Source: Luidia sarsii (Eukaryota; Echinodermata; Asteroidea; Paxillosida; Luidiidae). Taken from it: DNA of 64,000 bases. Shown in pieces: positions 53,746-63,379 of the stretch. Each line of letters starts with the position of its first letter. Within the stretch, counting starts at the first letter, position 1. The translations under genes and the position numbers were made by a program. The DNA lies in assembly GCA_949987565.1 (NCBI GenBank), contig OX465107.1, positions 10,793,721 to 10,857,720 of the forward strand, read 5' to 3'. Below the pieces are notes generated by a model. The model was not told where the DNA came from. It searched no databases and saw only the letters and a list, made by a program, of their open reading frames with translations.

Positions 53746-54770
53746 GTGGGATGCCCAGTTTTCGACGATATGCGTTTTCGACGCTTGGCCTTCTAACTCA
53801 CATCGCACGATGAACACAACTCCGTATAACGATCTCAGACTTCGTATCATCCGGTTTGTTTCCTGCTCTTGTCCGTCACCACAAAATATGGAAAGTTAAG
53901 GCTCTTCCGGTTGGCCAAACTCGTGTGATTCAAAAAGTTGCTCTTTTGGGGTCTATATAGGTACAAAATTGGCAGTTGCTTCGAAGCTCCAGTTTTCTTT
54001 ATCGTTGGTCCTAAAAAAAATCTGAGTGTACCATAACAAACCCCAACATACGTAGAAAACAAATATATCCCGCAACTTGAGGCAGTCCGTTCTGGGTAAA
54101 AACTATGGAGGCTTCTATAGGGCGTCTCGCTTATATAATTTTTTTTATATATTTTTAAAATTATTATTTAAAGACAATAGGCCAATAGGCTTTTATAAAA
54201 AATGAAGAAAAAAAAAGAGCAGCTAGAGAAAGTACCAAGAAGGAGGAAATGTCTCTCCGGAGTGACATTGGGAAAGGTCATAACTGAAGAAGAAGTGAGA
54301 AAGAGGATTGTGGATTTTTTTTAAATTTAAACGTTACAAAAGAAGACATCAACCAGACCAATACGTTTTAAGCATAAATTATGAATGATTTGAGGAAAGT
54401 GTTAGAAGCAGTGTCGAAACAAACAACAAAGATGAACAAAAAAAAACATACAGGGAAGAATTTTACAGTGTCACACAGCATTTTGAGTTATTTTAAGAAT
54501 TTATTTTGCGTTTGGCTGCACTGGGACACCTTAATTAAACACCACCGACGAAAATATGTCACGGTGCCTACTGCGCGGTGCGCCGCGGACGTGAACAAAA
54601 CCGGGTAATGTTACGGAAGTGACAGGCTTGATCAACCTTCTCTATGATTATTCTAATAGTCTGTGGTGTGGAGAAATTGACTGAGACCTCTTTTAGTGTG
54701 ATACTTTCGTCCACATTGTTCAGTTTGAAGAAAAGTCCTTATAATTTATATCGTCGAAAACCGGTTACTG
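53742..54770. repeat. Repeat family Y, copy 1
   Basis: It runs from TATCGTGGGATGCCCAGTTT to AAAACCGGTTACTGGAG. The inverted partner at 55381-56412 carries the same landmarks in reverse. Together they bracket a half-copy of the hairpin element. Confidence 0.75.
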
Positions 54771-55215
54771 GAGGATATACAGTACAAGTCTGCTGTTCAC
54801 AGGGCGATGACCTGCGCGCGCACCACGTGTGTGGACTGTTATTGCCAAACAACAAATAGCCGTCGTGCGATATATACGTCACGAGACTAAACGCTGATTG
54901 GTCAAGGCGCCAGGTTCAGATTCTGAACCTGGCGGGGACGTTGACGGGACATTTTCAGACTTGGGTGAGTTTCGGCCCGTTTTTCGGATAAATATTTTAT
55001 CCACGATGTTTTGAGTTATCTGATCACATTCAGTATACATTTGGGATCAACCTATGTCCTTGTATTGTGTGTGGCGATTTTCAAAAGGGTGGAAAAAGGG
55101 GGCAATCGGGACAGTAGTGTATCAAAAATGGTGAAAACACAAACTTCGGTCGATTTTTGTACATTGCCGGTCCGTAACCCTCAGGTCTCCGACCTTCGGG
55201 CCGAGTGTTAGATGA
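54771..55215. repeat. Single-arm copy of the hairpin element
   Basis: It matches the loop plus right arm of 57408-58299 (ACGTCACGAGACTAA, GGCGCCAGGTTC, TTGACGGGACATTT, GTGGCGATTTTCAAAAGGGT, CCGTAACCCTCAGGTCTCCG). The other arm is missing except for a short stub at 53505-53565. Confidence 0.75.
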
Positions 55216-55380
55216 CTGCAATGTGGTGTGTGGTACGTACTCGCTCCTGCGTAGGCCCGAGAAAAACAGAAACAAAATCAGCAAAAACACATAAAAAAAA
55301 CTAGCTGCACAAAGGGGGAACACCTGCTGACAAATGATCTTAGAATTTAGTGGGCCTGATCGACGTTTCGATCCTAGCCT

Positions 55381-56412
55381 CCTCCAATAACCGGTTTTCG
55401 ACGATATAAGGACTTTTCTTCAAACTGAACAATGTGGACGAAAGTTTCACACTAAAAGAGGTCCCAGTCACTTTCTCCACACCACAGACTATTAGAATAA
55501 TCATAGAGAAGGTTGATCAAGCCAAGTCACTTCCGTAAGATTACCCGGTTTTGTTGACGTCCGCGGCGCACCGCGCAGTAAGCATCGTCACCTATTTTCG
55601 TCAGTGGTGTTTAGTAAGGTGTCCCAGTGTAGCCAAACGCAAAATAACTTCTTAAAATAACTCAAAATGCTGTGTGACACTGTAAAATTCTTCCCTGTAT
55701 GTTTTTTTGTGTTCATCTTTGTTTTTGTTTTTCCACACTGCTTCTAACACTTTCCTCAAATCATTCATAATTTATGCTTAAAACGTATTGGTCTGGTTGA
55801 TGTCTTCTTTTGTGACGTTTAAAAAAAACTCCACAATCCTCTTTCTCGCTGCTTTTTCAGTTATGACCTTTCCCAATGTCACTCCAGAGACACATTTCCT
55901 CCTTCTTGGTACTTTCTCTAGCTGCCCTTTTATTTTTTTCATTTAAAAAAAAAGCCTATTGGGCCATGTTACTTTTTGTCTTTAAATAATAATAAAAAAT
56001 AAATTTAAAAAAATATATAAGCGAGACGCCCTATAGGAGGCTCCATAGTTTTTACCCTGAACGGACTGCCTCAAGTTGCGTGATATATTTTTTTTCTACG
56101 GATGTTGGGGTTTGTTATGGTACACTCAGATTTTTTTTAGGACCAACAATAAAGAAAACTGGAGCTTCGAAGCAACTGCCAATTTTGTACCTAGGAAAAT
56201 AGACCCCAAAAGAGCAACTTTTTGAATAACACGAGTTTGGCCTACTGGAAAAGCCTTAAATTTCCACATTTTCGGTGACGGACAAGAGCAGGAAACCAAC
56301 TGTAAGATACGAAGTCTAAGATCGTTATACGGAGCTGTTTTCATAGTGCGATGTGAGTTAGAAGGCTAAGCGTCGAAATCGTGTAGCGTCGAAAACGGGG
56401 GTTCCCACGATA
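55381..56412. repeat. Repeat family Y, copy 2, inserted in the PLE 3' region
   Basis: Inverted relative to copy 1. It begins CTCCTCCAATAACCGG and ends CCCACGATA, next to the PLE word CACGAAGG. It carries the GCGAGACGCCC, AACTGCCAATTTTGTACCTA and GATCGTTATACGGAG landmarks. Confidence 0.75.
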
Positions 56413-56825
56413 CACGAAGGAAGGGGGAAGAGAGTGAATAGGATATGGATGAGAAATAAAGGACAAAGAGTAAAGCTGGTAGGGATCGAGAGATCAAAGG
56501 GAAGGGCAAGGAGTATAATAGGGTAGGGATTAGTGAAAAGAGGGGGAAACTCAAAGAGAAAAGTGTGGAGGAGTTAACTCAAAATAAGGATTATCAGAAA
56601 GCTGCATGGTGTTAGTCATTAGGCCAAAAAACAAAATAGTTCTGCTTCCGGTTACCCGACCGACCCTATTTCTAGCCTGCGACACTAATTTTGTTATCAG
56701 GAAATAATGATAAAAAATATTCAGGGCAGGAATTAATTCACGACGGCCCTTAAATTTGGAGGATTTTCATGGCAACGAATTGCCATGCCCTTTTTAGAAC
56801 ATTGCCATCATGCCCTTTCGGTGAC

Positions 56826-56952
56826 GGACAAAGAGCAGTAAACAAACCGGAAGATACGAAGTCTGAGATCGTGATACGGAGTTGTTTTCATCGTGCGATG
56901 TGAGTTATAACAGGCCAAGCGTCGAAAACGCGTACCGTCGAAAACTGGGGTT
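56826..56952. repeat. Repeat family Y, short fragment
   Basis: GGTGACGGACAAAGAGCAG through GATACGGAGTTGTTTTCATC to CGTACCGTCGAAAACTGGGG, matching the outer end of the Y copies. It is followed by a GTACATGTAC tract at about 56955-57045. Confidence 0.7.
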
Positions 56953-57502
56953 CTGTACATTTACTCTACTGTACATGTACTGTACATGTACATGTATATG
57001 TACATGTACATGTGTGTGTACATGTATATACACATGTATGCACAGTGCGTTTATGGGGGGGGGGCAGTTTCATTGTCAACGAACTTTTCGTCTGTGGGTA
57101 CCAGTGAATCTTGGACATCGCTAGATGTACCAAACAACGGGTACCAACGGTAATTGGGAGCAGGATAAATAGATTGCGCAATAACACGTGGTTGGGTTGC
57201 GTGTGAAAGTAGAATCATAGAGCTGTCAAAGGTTTGCGTGTTCGCGGGTGCCCTTCAAAGTCGTAACCATGACCTGAAAGGAGAAAGCTAAACAGCAAAA
57301 CGAGCTACTACTTCACGATACAGCACAACAATGTCGCAAACTTTATTATTTTTTCAGGTAGGCCTATGAACGTGATTATTTGTCAAGTTATTCTCAATTG
57401 TTTGGACTAGTTGCGGTAACCGTAACCCTCATCCTCCCGAAGGTCGGAGACCTGAGGGTTACGGGAACGTATATGTACAAAATTATAGCGAGGTTTTTGT
57501 TT

Positions 57503-57745
57503 TTACCATTTTGGAAACACCACTGTCCCGATCGCCCCCTTTTTCCACCCTTTTGAAAATCGCCACACACAATCTAAGGACATGCACTTGATCCCAAATG
57601 TATACTGAATGTGATCAGATAACTCAAAACATCGTGGGTAAAATACTTTTCCGAAAAACGGGCAGAAACTCACCAAAATACTGTCTGTAAATGTCCCGTC
57701 AACGTCTCCGCCAGGTTCGGAATCCGAACCTGGCGCCTCGACCAA
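57503..57745 (-). CDS. Arm-borne ORF of unknown function (left arm)
   Basis: 80 codons starting MVEAPGSDSEPGGDVDGTFT and ending GWKKGAIGTVVFPKW. The same frame is on the right arm with one residue change, as expected for near-identical arms. No recognised family. Part of the frame spans GGTTCGGATTCCGAACC, a palindrome, so coding potential is doubtful. Confidence 0.15.
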   Translation of the reverse strand: MVEAPGSDSEPGGDVDGTFTDSILVSFCPFFGKVFYPRCFELSDHIQYTFGIKCMSLDCVWRFSKGWKKGAIGTVVFPKW

Positions 57746-57963
57746 TCAGCGCTTAGTCTCGTGACGTATTCCCGCACGACGGCTATTTGCTGTTTCGCAA
57801 TAACGGTCCACACTCGTGGCGCGCGAGCAGGTCATCGTCCTGTGAAGAGCCGACTGGTACTGTATACAACCATGGATATGCGCGCGCACCACGAGTGTGG
57901 ACTGTTATTGCGAAACAGCAAATAACCGTCGTGCGGGATATACGTCACGAGACTAAGCGCTGA

Positions 57964-58206
57964 TTGGTCGAGGCGCCAGGTTCGGATTCCGAACCTGGCG
58001 GAGACGTTGACGGGACATTTACAGACAGTATTTTGGTGAGTTTCTGCCCGTTTTTCGGAAAAGTATTTTACCCACGATGTTTTGAGTTATCTGATCACAA
58101 TCAGTATACATTTGGGATCAAGTGCATGTCCTTAGATTGTGTGTGGCGATTTTCAAAAGGGTGGAAAAAGGGGGCGATCGGGACAGTGGTGTTTCCAAAA
58201 TGGTAA
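57964..58206 (+). CDS. Arm-borne ORF of unknown function (right arm)
   Basis: Mirror copy of the left-arm ORF (80 codons, one residue different). The single-arm relative at 54771-55215 does not keep the frame throughout, which argues against selection. Confidence 0.15.
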   Translation: MVEAPGSDSEPGGDVDGTFTDSILVSFCPFFGKVFYPRCFELSDHNQYTFGIKCMSLDCVWRFSKGWKKGAIGTVVFPKW

Positions 58207-58407
58207 AAACAAAAACCTCGCTATAATTTTGTACATACGTTCCCGTAACCCTCAGGTCTCCGACCTTCGGGAGGATGAGGGTTACGGTTACCGCAACTAG
58301 TTTGGACCAGAACTGAGAACGTTTTGGCACACCGAGCGCATATCACGATTCCTTGACAGCATGAACTATTCAATTAGGAATGAGAGGGGTGTGACTTTAT
58401 AGTCTAC

Positions 58408-59262
58408 TCCTCCAGTTACCGGTTTTCGACGATATAAGGCCTTTTCTTCAAGCTGACCAATGTGGACGGAAGTATCACACTAAAAGAGCTCTCAGTCACT
58501 TTCTCCACACCACATATTATTATTAGAATAATCATAGAGAAGGTTGATCAAGCTTGTCACTTCCGTAAGATTACCAGGTTTTGTTGATGTCCACGGCGCA
58601 CCGCGCAGTAAGCATCGTCACCAATTTTCGATGGTGGTGTTTAGTAAGGTGTCCCAGTGCAGCCAAACGCAAACAAAATTCTTAAAATAACTCAAACTGC
58701 TGTGGGACGTGGCACTGTAAAATTCTTCCCTGTATTTTTTGTGTGTTCATCTTCGTGGTTTTTTTTCGATACTGCTTCTAACACTTTCCTCAAATCATTC
58801 ATAATTTATGCTTAAAACCTATTGCCAATTGGTCTGGTTGATGTCTTCTTCTGTGACGTTTAAAAAAACTCCACAATCCTCTTTCTCAGTCTCACTGCTT
58901 CTTCAGTTATAACTCAAGTTGCGTGATATATATTTTTTCTACGTATGTTGGGGTTTGTTATGGTACATTCAATTTTTTTATTACGACAAACAATAAAGAA
59001 AACTGGAGCTTCGGAGCAACTGCCAATTTTGTACCTAGGAAAATAGACCCCAAAACAGCAAATTTTTGAATCACACGAGTTTGGCCTACTGGAAGAGCCT
59101 TAACTTTCCACATTTTTGGTGACTGACAAGAGCAGGAAACAAACCGGAAGATATGAAGTCTGAGATCGTTATACGGAGTTGTTTTCATTGTGCGATGTGA
59201 GTTAGAATAGAAGGCCAAGCATCGAAAACGCGTACCATCGAATATTGGGCCTTCCACGATAC
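58408..59262. repeat. Repeat family Y, copy 3, inserted in repeat X copy C
   Basis: Same orientation as copy 2 but lacking its central GCGAGACGCC part. The right boundary falls at CCACGA|TACAATAATAAGC and the left at GACTTTATA|GTCTAC, while repeat X copy A reads GACTTTATACAATAATAAGC. This gives a TA (or ATA) target duplication. Confidence 0.7.
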
Positions 59263-61289
59263 AATAATAAGCTCCGATAATATTTTCGTTTAGGGTGGAC
59301 CTAGCTGCTTAAAAACAAAATCCATCGTGGGCATTGTGGTCCCACAGAAACGATGATATAATTAGTAGGAGACCTAAAACAACGATTCAGTGCCTTCAGC
59401 GTCTATTTTTTAAGTATTTTCAGACCAGTGCTGACAGCGTGTTTGTATCGGTACTAATGAAAAGTCGTTAAATTGCCTTGATGCCCTTCAAAAAATGCAG
59501 AACGTGCCGTGATGCCCTTAATTTGCCGAAATTTCATGGCAAAAATTGCCGTGCCCTTTTTAATCCCTAGTTCCTGCCCTGATAATTCAATGTGTAATTT
59601 GATCGTATTAAGGCTTGACCACATGCAGATATGCCTCCATATGATTGTACACAAAACAAATTGGCAAAAAAAAAAAAAATTCTGACCTACCCAACCTATT
59701 TTGAAATGGGAAGCAGAACTATTTCTTTTTTGGCCTTACCCTCCTGGATGTTGAGACCATGTGGTTGAATAGTCCGAAGACGCTTCATCCACATTTCCTC
59801 ACGGCTAAGACGGACAGCATTACTACAGTGACCAAGCTTGATTCTGTGCCCAGTACACTCATATCTGATATCGAATGATCAGGGAGATTGAAGTGTTACC
59901 CAACAGGGGTGTCCATTTTACCGGTTTTGATGGTTGACCTATGGCCATAGATACTTTTGAGGGTGTTTTTGGTCTCGCCAACATACTGAACATTACAAAC
60001 TCTACATGAGATGAGGTATGATGTTTGAGGTAGTGCACATGATAGAGCCATAGGTCGTGTGGGTAGTTCCAGAAGAATGTCCATTGAAAGAGTCTATTTC
60101 CTTGACATGTGTCTTGCAAACATTGCATTTTGAGGTACACTTAAAACAGTGTTCCCAATTTAGTGGGGGGTGAAGTATCCATAGGGGGAACCTCTGCGCG
60201 GACAATTAAGTCATGCAGGTTACGGGGGCGCCTGAAAGCCCAAACAGTCGAATTTGGAATGGCATCAGCCAGACAATCTGAAGTGTGGAGAATATGGTGG
60301 TTTTCCTTAGTTGTCTTCCTGAGAGGAGGAAGAGAAGGGTGGTAGGAAGTAACTAAGGGAACCTTGAGATTGTCCTTGGGACCTGGTGGCTTTTGTTTTA
60401 GTGCCGTACTTCTGGGGATGGAATAGACTTTAGCAATGGAGTTCTTCACTTGGCGAGAACTACTGTTTAGCCTCTAGCAACCAAGTTACTGGCCAATACA
60501 CGTGTATAGCGGCGAAAGTCAGACTCATTGGAACATATGCGCCTCAATCTGAGGGCCTGGCTGTAAGCTATACCAGTCTTACAGTGTCTGGGGTGACAAT
60601 TGGAGGCATGGAGATATCAATGACTGTCGGTGGGCTTAGAATACAAGTCAGTAGTAAGTGTATTGAGGTCTTTCTGGACGGTGACATCCAGAAAGTGGGT
60701 CTGCTGAAGAGACTGCTCCCATGTGAATTTGATAGTCCTGTGGAAGGAACTGGTCGTCAAAGAAAGCATTCAAGCTGCTACCGTCCCTAGTCCAAATGAA
60801 GAAAACATCATCTATAGATGTATCTCCACCAAATCCAGGGATGCATGGAGCCTCACTGAGCATGCGTTCCTCAAGGTCACCCATGAAGAGGCAAGCAAAG
60901 GAAGGAGCCATGCGCGTGCCCATGGCATTGCCATGCACTTGAAGCCAGTGCCTGGCAAGAAAGGAGAAATTGTTCTTGGCCAGCACTAGACTCATGAGGG
61001 TGGTTATGTCAGAGATTGGTGGAGAAGACTGTTTTCCTTTGGCCAGGGCCGAGGAGCAAGCTTGAATGCCTTCTTTCTTGGGGATGTTAGTATATAGAGA
61101 GGAAACGTCAATAGTACCAATTATGGTAGTGGTCGGAATTTGATGTTTGACACTTTCCAAATAAATTGCAACTTTCGCAGAAAGTCAGGAGTGTCATGGA
61201 CGTATGAAGGGATTTGGGGAACCAAGGGTCTGAGAAAAGAGTAATGAATCAATATTTCAAGCTTAAATTGTCTGGTCCAATGAACTTCA

Positions 61290-61770
61290 CTCTCTTAGAA
61301 TAAGCAACATTCAATATGTTGGTGAAACTAAAAACACCCTAAAGAAACGACTCTATGGTCACAGATCTACCATCAACACCAAGCGAGTAGATGCACCTGT
61401 GGGTCATCACTTCAATCTCCCTAATCATTCCATTCTTGACATGTCTGTGCAGGGCATAGGGTCTCTTGGCCATCGTAAAAATGCTGTCCTCAGCAAGGAA
61501 AAACTGTGGATTAAGTGTCATGGCACTATACAACCTCATGGCCTCCAATCTCCCTCCTGTCATTTTGATCCTCCCTACCCTTTTGTTTATTTCCCTAATC
61601 TCCCCCCCCCCCTCAGTGTACATATCTGCATCCCACTCCCTTCCCTTTTGTCCTTCCTCTGTCATGCGTGTCAGTGCTTTCCTTCCCATGACTGTCTATG
61701 TTTGTCCTTGTCACTTTGCCTTTGAAAAAGGTCCTGCTAGGATTCAAAACGTCAGGCCTTCTATTTTTTT
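61290..61770 (+). pseudogene. Penelope-like element, GIY-YIG tail and 3' end, opposite orientation
   Basis: The plus strand reads NIQYVGETKNTLKKRLYGHR, VGHHFNLPNHSILDMSV and HRKNAVLSKEKLWIKCHGTI. This is the C-terminal half of the PLE endonuclease, diverged from the copy at 24752-27425. A pyrimidine-rich 3' region and CTTTGAAAAAGGTCCTGCTA then GGATTCAAAACGTCAGG follow, the latter a mutated form of the hammerhead-like end. It abuts the 5' end of the minus-strand PLE about 30 bp away, so the two fragments are head to head, with the plus copy 5'-truncated. Confidence 0.85.
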
Positions 61771-63198
61771 GAGAATAAGCAGTTCTTAAAGACTATTTGT
61801 ACATATGCAATTAAGGTTTTATTATTGCCTGTATGTTATGCTGAGTAAGGGTTGAGTGAAAACCCTGTGAAAACCTTCATGTGAAAAAACATGAGGAAAA
61901 ATTCTCATCCAGCTCCACTGTTTGTGGCAACCAAGTTAACAACTCCGTACTTCAGCTACATATGTTCAAATGTGAGCTTTGGATAACAAAAACAGAACGT
62001 TGGCATGCTGATGTGTGAGAATCCATATATACACTGTACTAGGTAATGGTGGTGGGGAGGGAGGCGGAAACTGAGAAGTGTTTGCACGTAGTGCATCACT
62101 GACGACAGCCAAGAATGAAGTGCAACTCACTTCGAACTGTACGTCTTCATCAGTCAAACCTTGCGTGTCTTATGTGGTCTTTGTTAATGTAAAAGGACTG
62201 AAAACCCACACACAGGGATGAAACTTGTCCGGATATATCCGGAAATCTAGATATCGGCACGGCAGACAAAATCTTTCCCAGATTTTCTGGGGTTTTTTTT
62301 CTTAATTTTTTTCCGGTTTTGTTCCCCCCCCCCCCCCGGATCAGCGCTGCTAATACTGTAATAAAAATAATGTGCTTAAATCTCATACAATTTGCGAGTA
62401 CAACAAGCAGTACATCACAATTGGTCCATCAGACATAACCCTTGGACACAGCTTACCCATGGCGTTTACTAATAGTCCGTTGCACGTCCCCTTCTATCGT
62501 TTCGCGTCGTAGCACATCTCTGAGAACTAAATTTGTTTTATCTAATTTCTTGTATTTTGCTATATTTATGTAAAATTTGCATGTTGGCACACGTCTTTCC
62601 CTGCAGTTTATGAGAAAAATCAACATTTCGGCAGTTCACATTCAGCGCGTTTTCCTTTCCGAACGACGTGAAATGTATGACGTAATGGTATCCACTGAGG
62701 GGTTTTAACCAATCAGGTCCCATTATTGGGATCAGGTGACTACGCTCAATTCGGATCAGGTGACTACGCTCGCAATTGAAGATGGCTGCCCCCATGAACA
62801 CGTTGGTTCCGTGACAAAGTTGTTTTGTCGGAGATAATTCTTAACATAATTCCCCGATTGTTAATAATTTACCGTCCTTTTATCATCAAAAATGCAAAAT
62901 GGAATGTATCTTACATGTCTCTGGAGTGGATGATTCAAATGTGGTCCTATTCTCGGAAAAAAAACTGGAGCAAAACGACAGCTTGGGCTTTTGAGTGGAA
63001 GAATTTGGATGGGCATGACGGAGAGATGGCGAGGAGATGTGAAGAATTTTGGGCTTCTGAGCAGCCTCCAGCTTCCCATGGGTATCACAGAGTAGTACTA
63101 GTAGGGAGGGAGGCATTGTGTCTGACAGGCGGTTGTTTGCAAGGATGCCTGTAATCAGTCGTACACGCAATGTAGACTTACAAAGTGTTTTTAATTTC
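61771..63198. other. Unassigned DNA, possible promoter-like patch
   Basis: No coding similarity. At 62708-62790 a CCAAT box (AACCAATCAG), a tandem pair of ATCAGGTGACTACGCTC and an ATG in good context (GAAGATGGCTGCCCCCATG) occur close together, but the frame stops after ten codons. ORF 62825-63154 is not recognised. A C-tract at 62323-62337 is a likely assembly-sensitive spot. Confidence 0.3.
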
Positions 63199-63379
63199 GC
63201 AGTGGCTGTTGTTACGGCAGTCGTCCGTGTGGCTCCCTGACTTCACAGTATTTGTCAGGATGTTTAGCCCTTGGAACCAGACTATCAGCTAATAGACTGG
63301 TTCAACCAGCCTGCAATGCTGATGAAATACAATCAAGTCAGGGAACCACACGGATGACTGCCGTAACAACAGCCACTGC
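63199..63379. mobile_element. MITE with about 45-bp terminal inverted repeats
   Basis: GCAGTGGCTGTTGTTACGGC at the left is mirrored at the right end (63379). The TIR continues through AGTCGTCCGTGTGG and TCCCTGACTT. The middle includes GACTATCAGCTAATAGACTG. The CAGTGGC-type end is hAT-like, but no clear 8-bp duplication was found. A truncated relative is at 32523-32690. Confidence 0.8.

Larger units (their letters stand above)
57408..58299. mobile_element. 892-bp fold-back (hairpin) element with 8-bp target duplication
   Basis: The outer ends are TAGTTGCGGTAACCGTAACC and its complement. The two arms of about 420 bp are nearly identical in inverted orientation, with a loop of about 52 bp at 57828-57879. 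GTTTGGAC flanks both sides (57400-57407 and 58300-58307), and repeat X copy A shows the site without the insertion. Each arm carries the same 80-codon ORF (57503-57745 minus, 57964-58206 plus). No transposase. An 8-bp duplication fits hAT- or P-type mobilisation. Confidence 0.88.
57060..59582. repeat. Repeat family X, copy C, interrupted twice
   Basis: Continuous with copy A when 57408-58299 and 58408-59262 are removed: 57067-57407 corresponds to 1108-1425, 58308-58405 to 1430-1515, and 59263-59582 to 1515-2042. Both interruptions are therefore later insertions. Confidence 0.8.
56622..59735. mobile_element. 3.1-kb TIR element with TTA duplication, inserted in the PLE (PIF/Harbinger-type)
   Basis: The left end GGCCAAAAAACAAAATAGTT and right end (reverse complement) GGCCAAAAAAGAAATAGTTC share TAGTTCTGCTTCC. 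They are flanked by TTA at 56619-56621 and 59736-59738. The plus-strand PLE at 27105-27140 shows the intact target (GGGTAATGACTTAAACACCA). A 3-bp TTA duplication and these ends fit a non-autonomous PIF/Harbinger element. No transposase inside; the interior is repeat X with further insertions. Confidence 0.85.
55344..61260 (-). pseudogene. Penelope-like element, RT plus GIY-YIG, interrupted by two insertions
   Basis: Reading the minus strand from 61160: TIDVSSLYTNIPKKEGIQAC (RT block A), then VHGNAMGTRMAPSFACLFMG (block B) and TSIDDVFFIW (the catalytic DD). A broken C-terminal part with IAYSQALRLRRICSNESDFR follows at about 60600-60480. A linker starts KNSIAKVYSIPRSTALKQKP at 60449, then a cysteine pair (CTSKCNVCKTH). 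The GIY-YIG domain at 60060-59870 carries SCRVCNVQYVGETKNTL. The coding tail reaches 59739. The sequence continues at 56618-56413 (PLE 3' region) and 55380-55344 (terminal motif) on the far side of two insertions. Several frame breaks make it dead. The paralogue at 27008-27425 gives the uninterrupted order. Confidence 0.88.
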
